Shown: piece after piece, positions 10,101-16,736 of the stretch
How positions within the stretch are numbered: position 1 is the first letter of the stretch
Layout: each line of letters starts with the position of its first letter
DNA from: Flavobacterium sp. HJ-32-4
GTDB lineage: Bacteria > Bacteroidota > Bacteroidia > Flavobacteriales > Flavobacteriaceae
DNA length: 64,000 bases
Direction of reading: 5' to 3'
Assembly (NCBI RefSeq): GCF_022532105.1
Contig: NZ_CP092832.1
Span: 3,469,443 to 3,533,442, forward strand
The notes under the pieces: model-generated
What the model saw: only the letters and a program-made list of their open reading frames with translations
Databases searched by the model: none
What the model was told of the DNA's origin: nothing
Position numbers and translations under genes: made by a program

Positions 10101-10521
10101 CACACCCACCGGGCTCTCAGTGCTGAAGGAACTGTTTTACAAACCACTGTCCGGCCCGACGGAGCTACTGAAAAACAACGAAATCAGAATCGGCGACCGC
10201 GTATTGGTTCGACTTACGGTTACCGCTGACCATGACTTTGAATTCGTGCACCTCAAAGACGTCCGGGCATCATGCCTGGAACCTGTCGATGTGTTGTCAG
10301 CCTACGAATGGATGCAGGGAGCCGGTTACTACAAAACCACCCGCGACGCCGCCACCCACTATTTCTTTGAACGCCTGCCCAAAGGCGTTTACGTACTGGA
10401 ATATGAGGTGAAGGTGAACAATGCCGGGGATTTCTCGGCGGGTATCGCGACGATAGAAAGTATGTATGCACCGGCCTTCTCCGGGCGGTCATCAGGAGGC
10501 CGTATCGAAACAAAGGAGTAG
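4114..10521 (+). CDS. Alpha-2-macroglobulin family protein with inserted CarboxypepD-reg and SusC-type plug domains
   Basis: This 2135-residue exported protein starts with the signal peptide MRHVLLLLLICLPAWA. About 500 helical residues precede the macroglobulin domains: an MG2-like segment near residue 540 (FDRAIYRPGQRVWYKV), further beta domains, then the thioester motif C1603-S-E-Q1606 inside EFEHECSEQLFSRFYA. The alpha-alpha toroid around it continues to about residue 1930, followed by a C-terminal receptor-binding-like domain. Such proteins trap proteases by a thioester and conformational collapse. The odd feature is residues about 1157-1360: a CarboxypepD-reg beta sandwich (RGVVTDDTGAALSWVSVFV) and a TonB-receptor plug with SusC/RagA hallmarks (YIIDGVPLS, ALYGNRASNGVIVVTTKK), with no barrel after it. 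The frame is intact across the join. The nearest gene is the divergent porin. Thioester reactivity and the role of the plug are not known. Confidence 0.88.
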   Translation: MRHVLLLLLICLPAWAQYEDRWEKVYTLEEARKIKSADAEINEILSRAVKEKREPEILRCFFYHNRFLHSLSDHAVQTILEEAAKPPVGLSAPSEALMLLIQAQILQQYYANHYWEIDGRTANHTDPGNPLTWTGQDFSDAISLRLKNSLKNRGQLQHIKADDYRQLFDFRYEDDPKKLSLLECLLREHVELRVGLTKAKKRTRPVPIALFADATQFTADSLQTGNAETDRVIARLQEIERLSPSDRNRFERLLRIENLIGDDLQFESAFDNFHTTDPAVRQEIFFRRYRKVISGKAPDRNIEGLRLLDSILSIPEKSNVYWKSVMEKKTMQNRELEVRIPSVVTAGRQSRIHLAYRNLTGVDVVVFRLNRKQTALWREFPQKHDSLGQVFSNIRVTAFRVDFVKERPDYLPHTTEVLLPSMEPGQYLFAFTPIDPSGTTNERHYSAVTASNLMPLARELNERHYVQIVHRETGKPMSGVQISNITGTSITDRDGEAVLPYSRENQVRIAQPGDTLDVDFRYSPRFYNFSSSDTSFETGARIYFDRAIYRPGQRVWYKVIVVKETLMGQEAAPQLHVLLTLENDDDTIVTKLVLTNEFGSASGYFDLPKAAPTGRYSLTVGKPTDEKDQFLPDVPEPERSFWHLASWDDENASFEVEEYKRPRFEVVMETFEEAVRLGDSVRLSGRLQAFDGSSLAKAEIRFAVHRTEEDETYDPEDDEPALVSGNLQSDAEGKFHFAFAALPHPEDGPETVYDYHVRVEATDTSGETHEASTSVTAGNRKRIIRISAPWRCDTFRKNTFTVSATNLNGGQVPTKGTVRLFRRRLVREAYMPRPWAKPDRPVIDSLTYDRLFPVEKTDEENQQLFGIDRETQDEDGELMATIPVDTALKQEWPLDLIDLYPSGDYRLVFTVEEDGREEKSSYDFRIQQHRDPFDRSELVTLTTKDVLVDAKNVVVQVASPVRDLTIRIAAFYDGQQFFQQDLVVEAGQGKVRIPLLPQFQDGVMISAETVYKGCFFVESHAVTIPREEQKIAFGTQTFRNRIAPGQREEWLFDLNEPETEVLASMYDRSLDMFTQESWKSPTKSHYINRSFAQRLAHTGQTEHLKFTQLNEWSPEPLYRQEKPGLIWFGFSINNGWFDRNAYNAMLQRKSPAPADARRVRGVVTDDTGAALSWVSVFVRGSRRATLTNLDGSFEIEAAPEETLEFVSSGMLNTQTKARKSSIEVRMKALPGQLREVVVKSYEIRRLRSKSNAAVATVSSVSFEYETSAGFFATLQSQVAGLNISTASGASGGSNAVILRGVGTIRNGSEPLYIIDGVPLSRNEFLALDPTSVSAVSTLKSASAIALYGNRASNGVIVVTTKKAVSELVSVTTRKNLSETAFFLPHLQTDKKGLLRVSFESPEALTEWNFRMLAHTKKMVSGLFLGVVRTQKDLMVAPNFPRFLRENDHITVKVRVSNLTATPKTGTIRLTLTDQETGLEQNQQTGIGDGIQSFTAPSMGTTTLSWALTVPEGLKGLRYKVVAKAGDFSDGEENLIPVLTDAMLVTESQPLWVREGSTQKITLPTLATPSNTQRPHLLTLEYTSNPAWSALQSLPYLMEFEHECSEQLFSRFYAQRLARRLLEANPKIAGVFTEWAKSDSTEVQNDDLRRLIAAETPWADDLKKESEKKKHLARLFDAARLESESSATLQKLSERQLSSGGFSWYGGEHENAFITRHIIGGFGHLLRLGALDTLNVKVKDLLDEGIAYIDEDVLVYDAPVGKGRWRNRSAGLHYLYVRSFFLYKELPNVVAQQLPALLSDVRQHWQEYTLYEKGMAALASHRWGEKDLAKSILEQLKETAVSDTTDGIHWNANVGGWSWNQLPIETQSLLIEAFAEIGKDAKTVDGMKVWLLGQRSRSHWPTTKASADAIYALLMEGRDWLSVKENTTIVAGDQRLLEQKREESKEEAGTGYMKLQWKPSEISPALSQIEIRNDSKVPGYGGIFWQYFEKMEKVQTGTPTGLSVLKELFYKPLSGPTELLKNNEIRIGDRVLVRLTVTADHDFEFVHLKDVRASCLEPVDVLSAYEWMQGAGYYKTTRDAATHYFFERLPKGVYVLEYEVKVNNAGDFSAGIATIESMYAPAFSGRSSGGRIETKE

Positions 10522-10534
10522 TCCATTTCCGGAA

Positions 10535-10690
10535 GTTGCGTGAGGGATGGGCGCGGCAGCCACGCGGCGCGAAGGCTGGTTTTGCCGGCAGGCGGGTGCG
10601 ACCGCAGGAAGCGCCCGGCGACGGTGCAAAACCGCCTGAGCGCAAGAGGCTATAGCAAACAGCCCGACGGCGTCCCTGCGGGTAGTTGAA
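10535..10690. repeat. GC-rich structured intergenic element
   Basis: The segment begins with GCGTGAGGGATGG and ends with GGCTATAGCAAACAGCCCGAC followed by GGCGTCCCTGCGGG. Inside, GGTTTTGC and GCAAAACC can pair and enclose smaller hairpins such as GCGG/CCGC. The outer AGGGA and TCCCT can also pair. From memory, elements bounded by AGGGAT and TATAGC..AGCCCGAC recur in flavobacterial intergenic regions; a published name is not assigned here. It may be a palindromic repeat or a structured RNA at the 3' end of the macroglobulin transcript. Confidence 0.45.
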
Positions 10691-10871
10691 CGGATGCTAT
10701 TCTGCCAACTGCACTGCCAACTGCCCACTGGAACGCGCCGGCACGCCCATTCCTTCGCTGCGCTCGGAAGGACGTCGTTTGCACAAGCCAGTTTCGCGTA
10801 ACGAGGAATGGCCCTATCAACGGCCTACCACTGCCTAGTGAGACTGCCTCGTGCCTATTGCTTACTAATTG

Positions 10872-10902
10872 AACCTACAAGGTTTTAAAAACCTTGTAGG
10901 TT
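10872..10902. repeat. Perfect 15-bp inverted repeat
   Basis: AACCTACAAGGTTTT is followed by a single A and its exact reverse complement. It can form a hairpin with almost no loop or extrude as a cruciform. Similar CCTACAAGGTTTT palindromes are recalled from other Bacteroidota intergenic regions. Confidence 0.75.
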
Positions 10903-10956
10903 GTAGACGGCGCTGAACGCTGCAAACTACCCACTACTAACCATCAACCATCAACT

Positions 10957-10984
10957 AAAAAAGGCCACCTCACGGCAGCCTTTT
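10957..10984 (-). terminator. Terminator of the S46 peptidase gene
   Basis: AAAAGGC and GCCTTTT pair around a 12-base loop, and on the minus strand the hairpin is followed by a run of six T. It lies just past the stop codon of the peptidase gene. Confidence 0.7.
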
Positions 10985-10988
10985 CTTT

Positions 10989-13133
10989 TTACTTCACGAT
11001 CGTCATCTCGTCGACGATGTGCTTCGCGCCGCTGAACTTGTCGATCAGCCAGAGTACGTAGCGGATATCGACGTTGATGGTGCGCTGTAGGTTCTTGTCG
11101 AAGATGACGTCACCTGCCATGGCTTCGATGTTGCCGTCGAAGGCAAGGCCGATGAGTTCGCCTTTGCCGTTCAATACCGGTGAGCCTGAGTTACCTCCGG
11201 TGATGTCATTGTCGGTCAGGAAGTTGACTGGCATATACCCGGCTTTGTCGGCGTAACGGCCATAGTCTTTTGCTTTGTAGATGTCAAGCATCGCCTGTGG
11301 CAGGTCGAATTCGGCATCGCCCTTTTTGTATTTCTTCACCATGCCTTCGAGGGTGGTGTAGTTGTTGATCTTGGCATCGTTGCGCTTGTCGGCCGGAAGG
11401 GCACGCACTTTACCATACGTCAGGCGCAGGGTCGAGTTTGCGTCGGGATACTGGATCGGGTTGAGTTTTGATTCACGGAGTCCGGCTACCAGGTTGCGGA
11501 ACGCTTTTTCATAGTCGTTCTGCGCTTTCGCGATGGCATCCGACTTCGACGCCAGGTGCGTGAGCAGGTCGTTTGACAGTTTATACACCGGATCGTTGGT
11601 TACAAGGGCGGCATCGGGAGCATCCAGGAAGGCCATCATCTTGGCTTCCGACGTCAGGATACTCAGGTCGTAGATCGCGTTTACATACTTCGTGAAATCA
11701 CCATTGTTTTCCTTACCAATCTTGTCGACCATCGGTGCGATGGCGTATCCGGTCGCTTTTGTTGAATAGAGTTTCAGTTGTGCGGCCATGATGTCTTTTT
11801 CAGCCGGCAGGTACACTTCTGAGAAGAAACCTTTGATCATCTCTTCCAGATCCGGACGCATGCCGGCGCGGGCTGTGGCATCGGCATTGGCGTAGGCTTC
11901 GAGCTGTTTGCCGAATACGCGGGAAACGGTACCGAAAGACGTCGTACGCAGCAATTGTTGCAGGTAGTTGTCGTGACGGGCCTTCTCGTTTGTCAGTGCA
12001 TACCAAGCATTGATATCCCGGATGACGTTGCCGTATTTGGCTTTGTTGGCCGGTTTGTTGGCCCATTTGTCAAATTTTGCTTCCTGTGCTGCCTTGGCTT
12101 TGGCGGTGCCGAATTTGCTAAGGGCATCGATCATACCCTGCCGGTTTTTCCAGTAGTTGGCGGTTGAAGCGTATTTTGAAGCGTACTGAAGGTTGACTTT
12201 TTCGTCTTTCTCCATATACTTCTTCATGTTGTCCATGCCGGTTTTGGCTCCTTCCACCCAAGCTGGGTAGGCAAATTTGACGTTCTGCTCGATCCCGCCT
12301 GCCGGCATCCAGCGGTTGGTACGGCCCGGATAGCCGAGGATCATGGCGAAATCGCCTTCTTTCACCCCATTCAGGTTGACCGGAAGGTAGTGCTTCGGAT
12401 GTAACGGAACGTTGTTGGGTGAATAATCGGCCGGGTTGCCGTCTTTATCGGCGTAGATACGGAACATCGAGAAGTCGCCGGTGTGGCGTGGCCATTCCCA
12501 GTTGTCGGTGTCGCCACCGTATTTACCGACGCTTTCAGGTGGTGTTCCTACGAGGCGTACGTCTTTGTAATCCTGGTACACGAAGTAGTAAAATTCGTTG
12601 CCCTGGAAGAACGAACGCACGACGACGGTATATTTGCCGCCTTCGTTGTTTTCTTTTTCGATGACTTTCATTTCGTCGGCGATGGCTTTGGCGCGATCGG
12701 CTTCCGACATATTGTCGTTGACTTTAGAAAGGATGCGTTTCGACACGTCGTCCATCCGCACGAAGAAGCGCACGAACAGGCTTGATGGTTTCATCTCGCC
12801 GTTTTTATTGGGTGCCCAATACCCGTCTTTCAGGTAGTTGTGCTCAGGCGACGACAATTCGGCGATGGCGTCGTATCCACAGTGGTGGTTGGTGAGCACG
12901 AGACCGTCTTTTGAGATCAGCTCGGCCGTACAACCGCCGTTGAACTGCACGATGGCATCTTTGAGGCTGTGGTGGTTGATACTGTAGATTTCTTCAGCGG
13001 TCAACTGAAGGCCCATTTTTTCCATGTCGCGGTGGTTGAGACGTTCGATGAACATCAGGAACCACATCCCCTCGTCGGCCCGCATTGGGAATGCCGATAA
13101 CGCCAGGAGGATGAATAACGTTATTTTTTTCAT
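10989..13133 (-). CDS. S46 family dipeptidyl-peptidase (DPP7/DPP11 type)
   Basis: The 714-residue product begins with a signal peptide (MKKITLFILLALSAFPMRA) and then the conserved DEGMWF start of mature S46 enzymes. The triad is visible: His in VLTNHHCGYDAI, Asp in GGDTDNWEWPRH and Ser in TGGNSGSPVLNG. These periplasmic exopeptidases release dipeptides from peptide N-termini, central to amino-acid feeding in Bacteroidota. Counting from the catalytic Ser, the residue recalled as the P1 selector (position 673 of the Porphyromonas enzymes) is Gly in EAMAGD, which favours DPP7-like hydrophobic specificity over the acidic preference of DPP11. The upstream in-frame extension to 13187 is ignored because the ATG at 13133 gives a proper signal peptide. 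A hairpin terminator follows the stop. Confidence 0.92.
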   Translation of the reverse strand: MKKITLFILLALSAFPMRADEGMWFLMFIERLNHRDMEKMGLQLTAEEIYSINHHSLKDAIVQFNGGCTAELISKDGLVLTNHHCGYDAIAELSSPEHNYLKDGYWAPNKNGEMKPSSLFVRFFVRMDDVSKRILSKVNDNMSEADRAKAIADEMKVIEKENNEGGKYTVVVRSFFQGNEFYYFVYQDYKDVRLVGTPPESVGKYGGDTDNWEWPRHTGDFSMFRIYADKDGNPADYSPNNVPLHPKHYLPVNLNGVKEGDFAMILGYPGRTNRWMPAGGIEQNVKFAYPAWVEGAKTGMDNMKKYMEKDEKVNLQYASKYASTANYWKNRQGMIDALSKFGTAKAKAAQEAKFDKWANKPANKAKYGNVIRDINAWYALTNEKARHDNYLQQLLRTTSFGTVSRVFGKQLEAYANADATARAGMRPDLEEMIKGFFSEVYLPAEKDIMAAQLKLYSTKATGYAIAPMVDKIGKENNGDFTKYVNAIYDLSILTSEAKMMAFLDAPDAALVTNDPVYKLSNDLLTHLASKSDAIAKAQNDYEKAFRNLVAGLRESKLNPIQYPDANSTLRLTYGKVRALPADKRNDAKINNYTTLEGMVKKYKKGDAEFDLPQAMLDIYKAKDYGRYADKAGYMPVNFLTDNDITGGNSGSPVLNGKGELIGLAFDGNIEAMAGDVIFDKNLQRTINVDIRYVLWLIDKFSGAKHIVDEMTIVK

Positions 13134-13240
13134 GTAGTGAGAGTTTATAATGCGCCGAAACCCGGCAAACGCCGCGAATATACGCAATTTTAGGATTGAT
13201 AACGGCAGGGTTTGTAGTTGCTATAACGATTTCGTTACAA

Positions 13241-14251
13241 CTAGTGCCCGACGGGGTTTAGCATCGACCACAGTCGGTCTTTCAACTGGGTCAGTCCCAA
13301 CTCCGACACCGACGAAATGAACATATACGGTGTACCCGCAAACGCGTTGTCGAGATCGCGGCGCATTTCGGCTATCAGTTCGTCGTCGAGCATGTCGCAT
13401 TTAGAGATAGCGATCAGGCGGTCTTTGTCGAGTAACTCCGGATTGTATTTGTCGAGTTCATTCAGCAGGATGTCGTATTCGGCGGCGATATCAGGTGAAT
13501 CGGCCGGAATGAGGAACAACAGCGTTGAGTTGCGTTCGATATGGCGGAGGAAATAATGCCCGAGTCCTTTGCCTTCTGCCGCTCCTTCGATGATACCGGG
13601 AATATCGGCGATGACGAACGACTGGAAATCGCGATAGGCGACGATACCCAGATTGGGTTTCAGCGTCGTAAACGGATAATCGGCAATCTTCGGTTTGGCT
13701 GAGGTGAGTACCGACAGCAAGGTCGACTTACCGGCGTTCGGAAAGCCCACCAGTCCTACATCCGCGAGTACTTTGAGTTCGAGTATAATGTCTTTCTCCT
13801 CGCCCGGCAGTCCGGGCTGGGCGTAACGCGGCGTTTGGTTGGTCGACGAGCGGAAATGCCAGTTCCCGAGTCCACCTTTGCCGCCTGATGCCAGGATCTT
13901 TTGCTCGCCGTCTTCGGTGATCTCAAACAGGATTTCGTGGGTTTCGGCGTCTTTTACAACCGTCCCGAGCGGCACCTCGACGATTTTATCTTCGCCATCA
14001 TGCCCCGTGCTTCGGGAGCTACCCCCGTCACCGCCGTGTCCGGCCTTTACGTGTCGGAGGAATTTGAGGTGGAAGAGCGTCCATAGGTTCTTGCTTCCCT
14101 GCAGGATGACGTGGCCGCCACGGCCGCCGTCGCCCCCGTCAGGACCGCCTTTCTCGATGAATTTCTCGCGGTGTAAATGCGAAGAGCCGCGGCCTCCTTT
14201 GCCGGACGCTACGTAAATTTTGGTGTAGTCGACGAAATTTCCCTCGGTCAT
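13241..14251 (-). CDS. obgE: GTPase Obg/CgtA
   Basis: The 336-residue protein has the glycine-rich Obg fold at its N-terminus ([15 protein letters not shown] and GHGGDGGSS), followed by the GTPase domain with G1 GFPNAGKST, switch region [12 protein letters not shown]3 DIPGIIEGA and G4-like SKCD. Obg proteins bind the large ribosomal subunit and link ribosome assembly to the stringent response. It lacks the variable C-terminal extension of some Obg proteins. In flavobacteria obgE often follows hpt and adk; here two further genes lie between adk and obgE. Start ATG at 14251; heptamer repeats begin immediately upstream. Confidence 0.95.
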   Translation of the reverse strand: MTEGNFVDYTKIYVASGKGGRGSSHLHREKFIEKGGPDGGDGGRGGHVILQGSKNLWTLFHLKFLRHVKAGHGGDGGSSRSTGHDGEDKIVEVPLGTVVKDAETHEILFEITEDGEQKILASGGKGGLGNWHFRSSTNQTPRYAQPGLPGEEKDIILELKVLADVGLVGFPNAGKSTLLSVLTSAKPKIADYPFTTLKPNLGIVAYRDFQSFVIADIPGIIEGAAEGKGLGHYFLRHIERNSTLLFLIPADSPDIAAEYDILLNELDKYNPELLDKDRLIAISKCDMLDDELIAEMRRDLDNAFAGTPYMFISSVSELGLTQLKDRLWSMLNPVGH

Positions 14252-14253
14252 GA

Positions 14254-14287
14254 AGTTGGCAGTTGGCAGTCCCAGTAGGCAGTAAAA
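14254..14287. repeat. AGTTGGC heptamer tract
   Basis: Units AGTTGGC, AGTTGGC, AGTCCC, AGTAGGC and AGTAAAA are in series. This is the reverse-complement version of the ACTGCCN tract at 14757-14818, so the two tracts flank the small gene between them in inverted orientation. Confidence 0.7.
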
Positions 14288-14320
14288 CTCCTGGAATTGA
14301 AATTAAGTGCAAAACTACGC

Positions 14321-14692
14321 CTAATTGGCCTTTGCGCCAAACTTCGTCGGATTTTGAATCATATAGGCCAACAGCTTTCCCACTTCTTCCGACCGGAAAA
14401 GAAGTGCGTCCCGAAGCTCAGCCCCTATGTATCCACAGGAAAATGAGAAGTCAATCCAAACAGCTGTCTCTGCGTTTTCGCTGTCGCTGTCGGTGAGTTT
14501 ACTTATGAAGTGATTGGGATAACGTCGCCTGCGATAGGCCTCGGCAAGGTTCGCACAGGTGCTTCGAGATGACCGTCGCACCTGGTCTATTAGGGAATAT
14601 CGTTCTTCTGTCGGGAGTCCTTTTGAAATTTCGAATAGCTCCATAGCTAGTTCATAGGCCTTTTGGTAAGCTAGTAAGTCCCTGAAATCCAT
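14321..14692 (-). CDS. Four-helix-bundle protein (23S rRNA intervening-sequence protein family)
   Basis: The 123-residue product starts MDFRDLLAYQKAYELAMELF and contains QVRRSSRSTCANLAEAYRRRR and a long amphipathic C-terminal half. This is the pattern of the S23/IVS-type four-helix-bundle family (relatives include the Avd accessory protein of diversity-generating retroelements). Members usually form pentameric barrels with a basic surface; a cellular role is not established for free-standing copies. No reverse transcriptase or variable repeat was found nearby, and the gene is not inside an rRNA gene. Its placement within the adk-obgE neighbourhood, with heptamer repeats on both sides, suggests it was inserted there. 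Confidence 0.85.
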   Translation of the reverse strand: MDFRDLLAYQKAYELAMELFEISKGLPTEERYSLIDQVRRSSRSTCANLAEAYRRRRYPNHFISKLTDSDSENAETAVWIDFSFSCGYIGAELRDALLFRSEEVGKLLAYMIQNPTKFGAKAN

Positions 14693-14756
14693 ATTTTTTC
14701 ATTTTGGCGTATATTCTTATAAAAATTGAATCGTCTAAACTCCACAAACCGCTGGC

Positions 14757-14818
14757 ACTGCCCACTGCAAACTGCCCACTGCAAACTGCCTACTGCCTAC
14801 TGCGACTGCCAACTGCTC
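14757..14818. repeat. ACTGCNN heptamer tract, nine units
   Basis: Successive units are ACTGCCC, ACTGCAA, ACTGCCC, ACTGCAA, ACTGCCT, ACTGCCT, ACTGCG (one base short), ACTGCCA and ACTGCTC. The core ACTGC is constant and the last two bases vary. It lies between the four-helix-bundle gene and the end of the CBS/CorC gene. Confidence 0.85.
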
Positions 14819-14822
14819 ATTC

Positions 14823-16100
14823 CTACCGCTCCCTCCGCGCCCGCACGATCACCTTATCGATTTTCACGCCGTCCATGTCGACGACTTCGAGTTCGTAATC
14901 GTTCCAGACCAGTACCTCGCCTTCTTTGGGGATGTAGCTGAGTTCGGTCATGATGAGGCCGCTTACGGTGGTGACTTCGTAGTCGTTGATGAGATCATCG
15001 AGGTCGAAGAAGGTAAGGAAATCGTGGAGGGAATAGTGTCCGTCTACCAACCAACTGCCGTCTTCCCGCTCGATGAGTTTGAAATCGTCTTTATAAAATT
15101 CGGAGGCATCACCTACCAGGGCTTCCAGGATGTCATTCAGTGTGATGATTCCCTGGAAAACGCCGTATTCGTCTGACACCAGTGCATAATGCACCCCGCT
15201 TTTCTTGAAGTTTTCAAGGGCTTTGTAGGCCGTTGTCTGCTCCATCATATAAGGAGCATCGGTCATAATCTTCGCGATGTCGAAATCGGCTTCATCAAAA
15301 TGAGCAAAGATGTTCTTGAGGTTTACGACGCCGACGATATCATCGAAGTTCTCCCCATAGACCGGATAGACGGAATGCAGTTCCTTCAGCATCAGGTCGC
15401 GGGCCTTTTGTTTGTCGGAATCGAGGGGTAGCATCACTACCGAACCCCGGTGTGTCATGAGGGAATTGATCTTCCGGTCACCGATATGAAACACCCGTTC
15501 CACGATATCCTGCTCGATTTCCTGCACTTCACCGCCTTCGGTTCCTTCCTTGATGATGGCTTTGATTTCCTCTTCCGTCACTTTTCCGTCGGCGGAGGGT
15601 TTGATCATGAACAGCTTCATCAGTCCCTCGGTGGCAAACGTCAGCAACCAGATGAAAGGCGCTGTTGCGATGGAAATCCACTTCATCGGAATCGACACGG
15701 CCTTGGCGATTTTCTCAGGGTAGTTCAACCCGATACGTTTAGGCAACAGTTCGCCCAGCACCAGTGAGAAGAAGGTCAGCATGACGACAACAATACCCGT
15801 GGCAATATTGGCCGCATAGGGTTTGAGCGCTGGAAATCCTTCGACGAAATGTTGCATGTCGTCGGTGATCTTGTCGCCGGAATAAATACCTGTGAGGATG
15901 CCAATAAGCGTGATGCCGATCTGTACGGTCGAAAGGAACTTGTTAGGCGAATTCGACAGTTCCAGCGCGGTCTGTGCCCCGGCATTGCCTTTTTTGGCGG
16001 CCGTTTCGAGGCGGTTCTTCCGCGACGAGATCAGCGCGATTTCCGACATCGAAAAGACGCCGTTGAGCAAGATCAGGAACAGGATGATAAGGATTTCCAT
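14823..16100 (-). CDS. Hemolysin C/CorC family membrane protein (CNNM-type)
   Basis: The 425-residue protein has a DUF21 transmembrane domain in residues about 1-190 (start MEILIILFLILLNGVFSMSE, with LVLGELLPKRIGL), two CBS domains around 205-320 (LMTHRGSVVMLPLD and DEYGVFQGIITLNDILEAL), and a C-terminal CorC/HlyC domain (about 335-425) ending VDMDGVKIDKVIVRAR. Proteins of this architecture are linked to magnesium or other cation efflux; the old hemolysin label is historical. The gene begins 18 bases after adk on the same strand and is probably co-transcribed with hpt-adk. Confidence 0.88.
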   Translation of the reverse strand: MEILIILFLILLNGVFSMSEIALISSRKNRLETAAKKGNAGAQTALELSNSPNKFLSTVQIGITLIGILTGIYSGDKITDDMQHFVEGFPALKPYAANIATGIVVVMLTFFSLVLGELLPKRIGLNYPEKIAKAVSIPMKWISIATAPFIWLLTFATEGLMKLFMIKPSADGKVTEEEIKAIIKEGTEGGEVQEIEQDIVERVFHIGDRKINSLMTHRGSVVMLPLDSDKQKARDLMLKELHSVYPVYGENFDDIVGVVNLKNIFAHFDEADFDIAKIMTDAPYMMEQTTAYKALENFKKSGVHYALVSDEYGVFQGIITLNDILEALVGDASEFYKDDFKLIEREDGSWLVDGHYSLHDFLTFFDLDDLINDYEVTTVSGLIMTELSYIPKEGEVLVWNDYELEVVDMDGVKIDKVIVRARRER

Positions 16101-16118
16101 ACGGAAAACGATTGGTTC

Positions 16119-16691
16119 TTATAAGGCGTCGATCACCGCGCGCAATCGATCGGTGATGGCAGCGATCTCACCAATACCGTCGACAGCGTGGTAATTGCCT
16201 TTTTGTTCGTAGTAGGCGATCAGTGGCGCCGTTTTTTCGTTGTATTCCTGGTAGCGGTTGCGGATCAGCGATTCGTCCTGGTCGTCTTTGCGTCCGGATG
16301 TTTTGCCCCGCTCCAGCAGACGTTTTACCAATATTTCGTCATCGGCCTCAAGGGCAATGGTAGCGGTTACCGCCCAGCCTTTCGATTGCAGGAAACCATC
16401 GAGTGCTTCTGCCTGGGCAAGCGTACGCGGATACCCGTCAAACAGAAATCCGTTCGCGTTGGGATGGCTGTTGACCGAATCGATCAGCATGTTCGTGGTA
16501 ACCTCATCCGGCACCAGGTCACCCCGGTCGATATAGCTCTTGGCCAATTTGCCTAACTCGGTTTCGTTCTTCATATTGAACCGGAAAATGTCACCGGTTG
16601 AAAGGTGGATCAGTCCGTAGTGCTCCTTCAGGAATTCTGCCTGGGTACCTTTTCCCGCGCCCGGCTTGCCGAATAAAACGATATTGGTCAT
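16119..16691 (-). CDS. adk: Adenylate kinase
   Basis: The 190-residue enzyme interconverts ATP + AMP and two ADP in the cytoplasm. It shows the P-loop GKPGAGKGTQAEF, the AMP-binding STGDIFRFNM, GYPRTLAQAEAL, and a short LID without zinc cysteines (KTSGRKDDQDESLIRNRY). Length fits the short-LID bacterial form. It lies 45 bases downstream of hpt and 18 bases upstream of the CBS/CorC gene, in the purine-related hpt-adk order typical for flavobacteria. Confidence 0.96.
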   Translation of the reverse strand: MTNIVLFGKPGAGKGTQAEFLKEHYGLIHLSTGDIFRFNMKNETELGKLAKSYIDRGDLVPDEVTTNMLIDSVNSHPNANGFLFDGYPRTLAQAEALDGFLQSKGWAVTATIALEADDEILVKRLLERGKTSGRKDDQDESLIRNRYQEYNEKTAPLIAYYEQKGNYHAVDGIGEIAAITDRLRAVIDAL

Positions 16692-16736
16692 CAGTTATGT
16701 AGGGTGTTTAGCTAAGTTACGAATTTAGGCGACGGA

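Larger units (their letters stand above)
10522..10988. other. Intergenic stretch without a gene, made of repeats
   Basis: No convincing reading frame lies here. From left to right it holds a GC-rich structured element (10535-10690), a heptamer-like run of CCAACTG words (about 10705-10730), degenerate ACTGCC words around 10830-10860, a perfect inverted repeat (10872-10902), two AACCATC heptamers (about 10938-10951), and the terminator of the S46 peptidase gene. Confidence 0.7.

Noticed and set aside
14321..14692. Avd-type accessory gene of a diversity-generating retroelement
   Set aside because: No reverse transcriptase, template repeat or variable gene was seen in the window.
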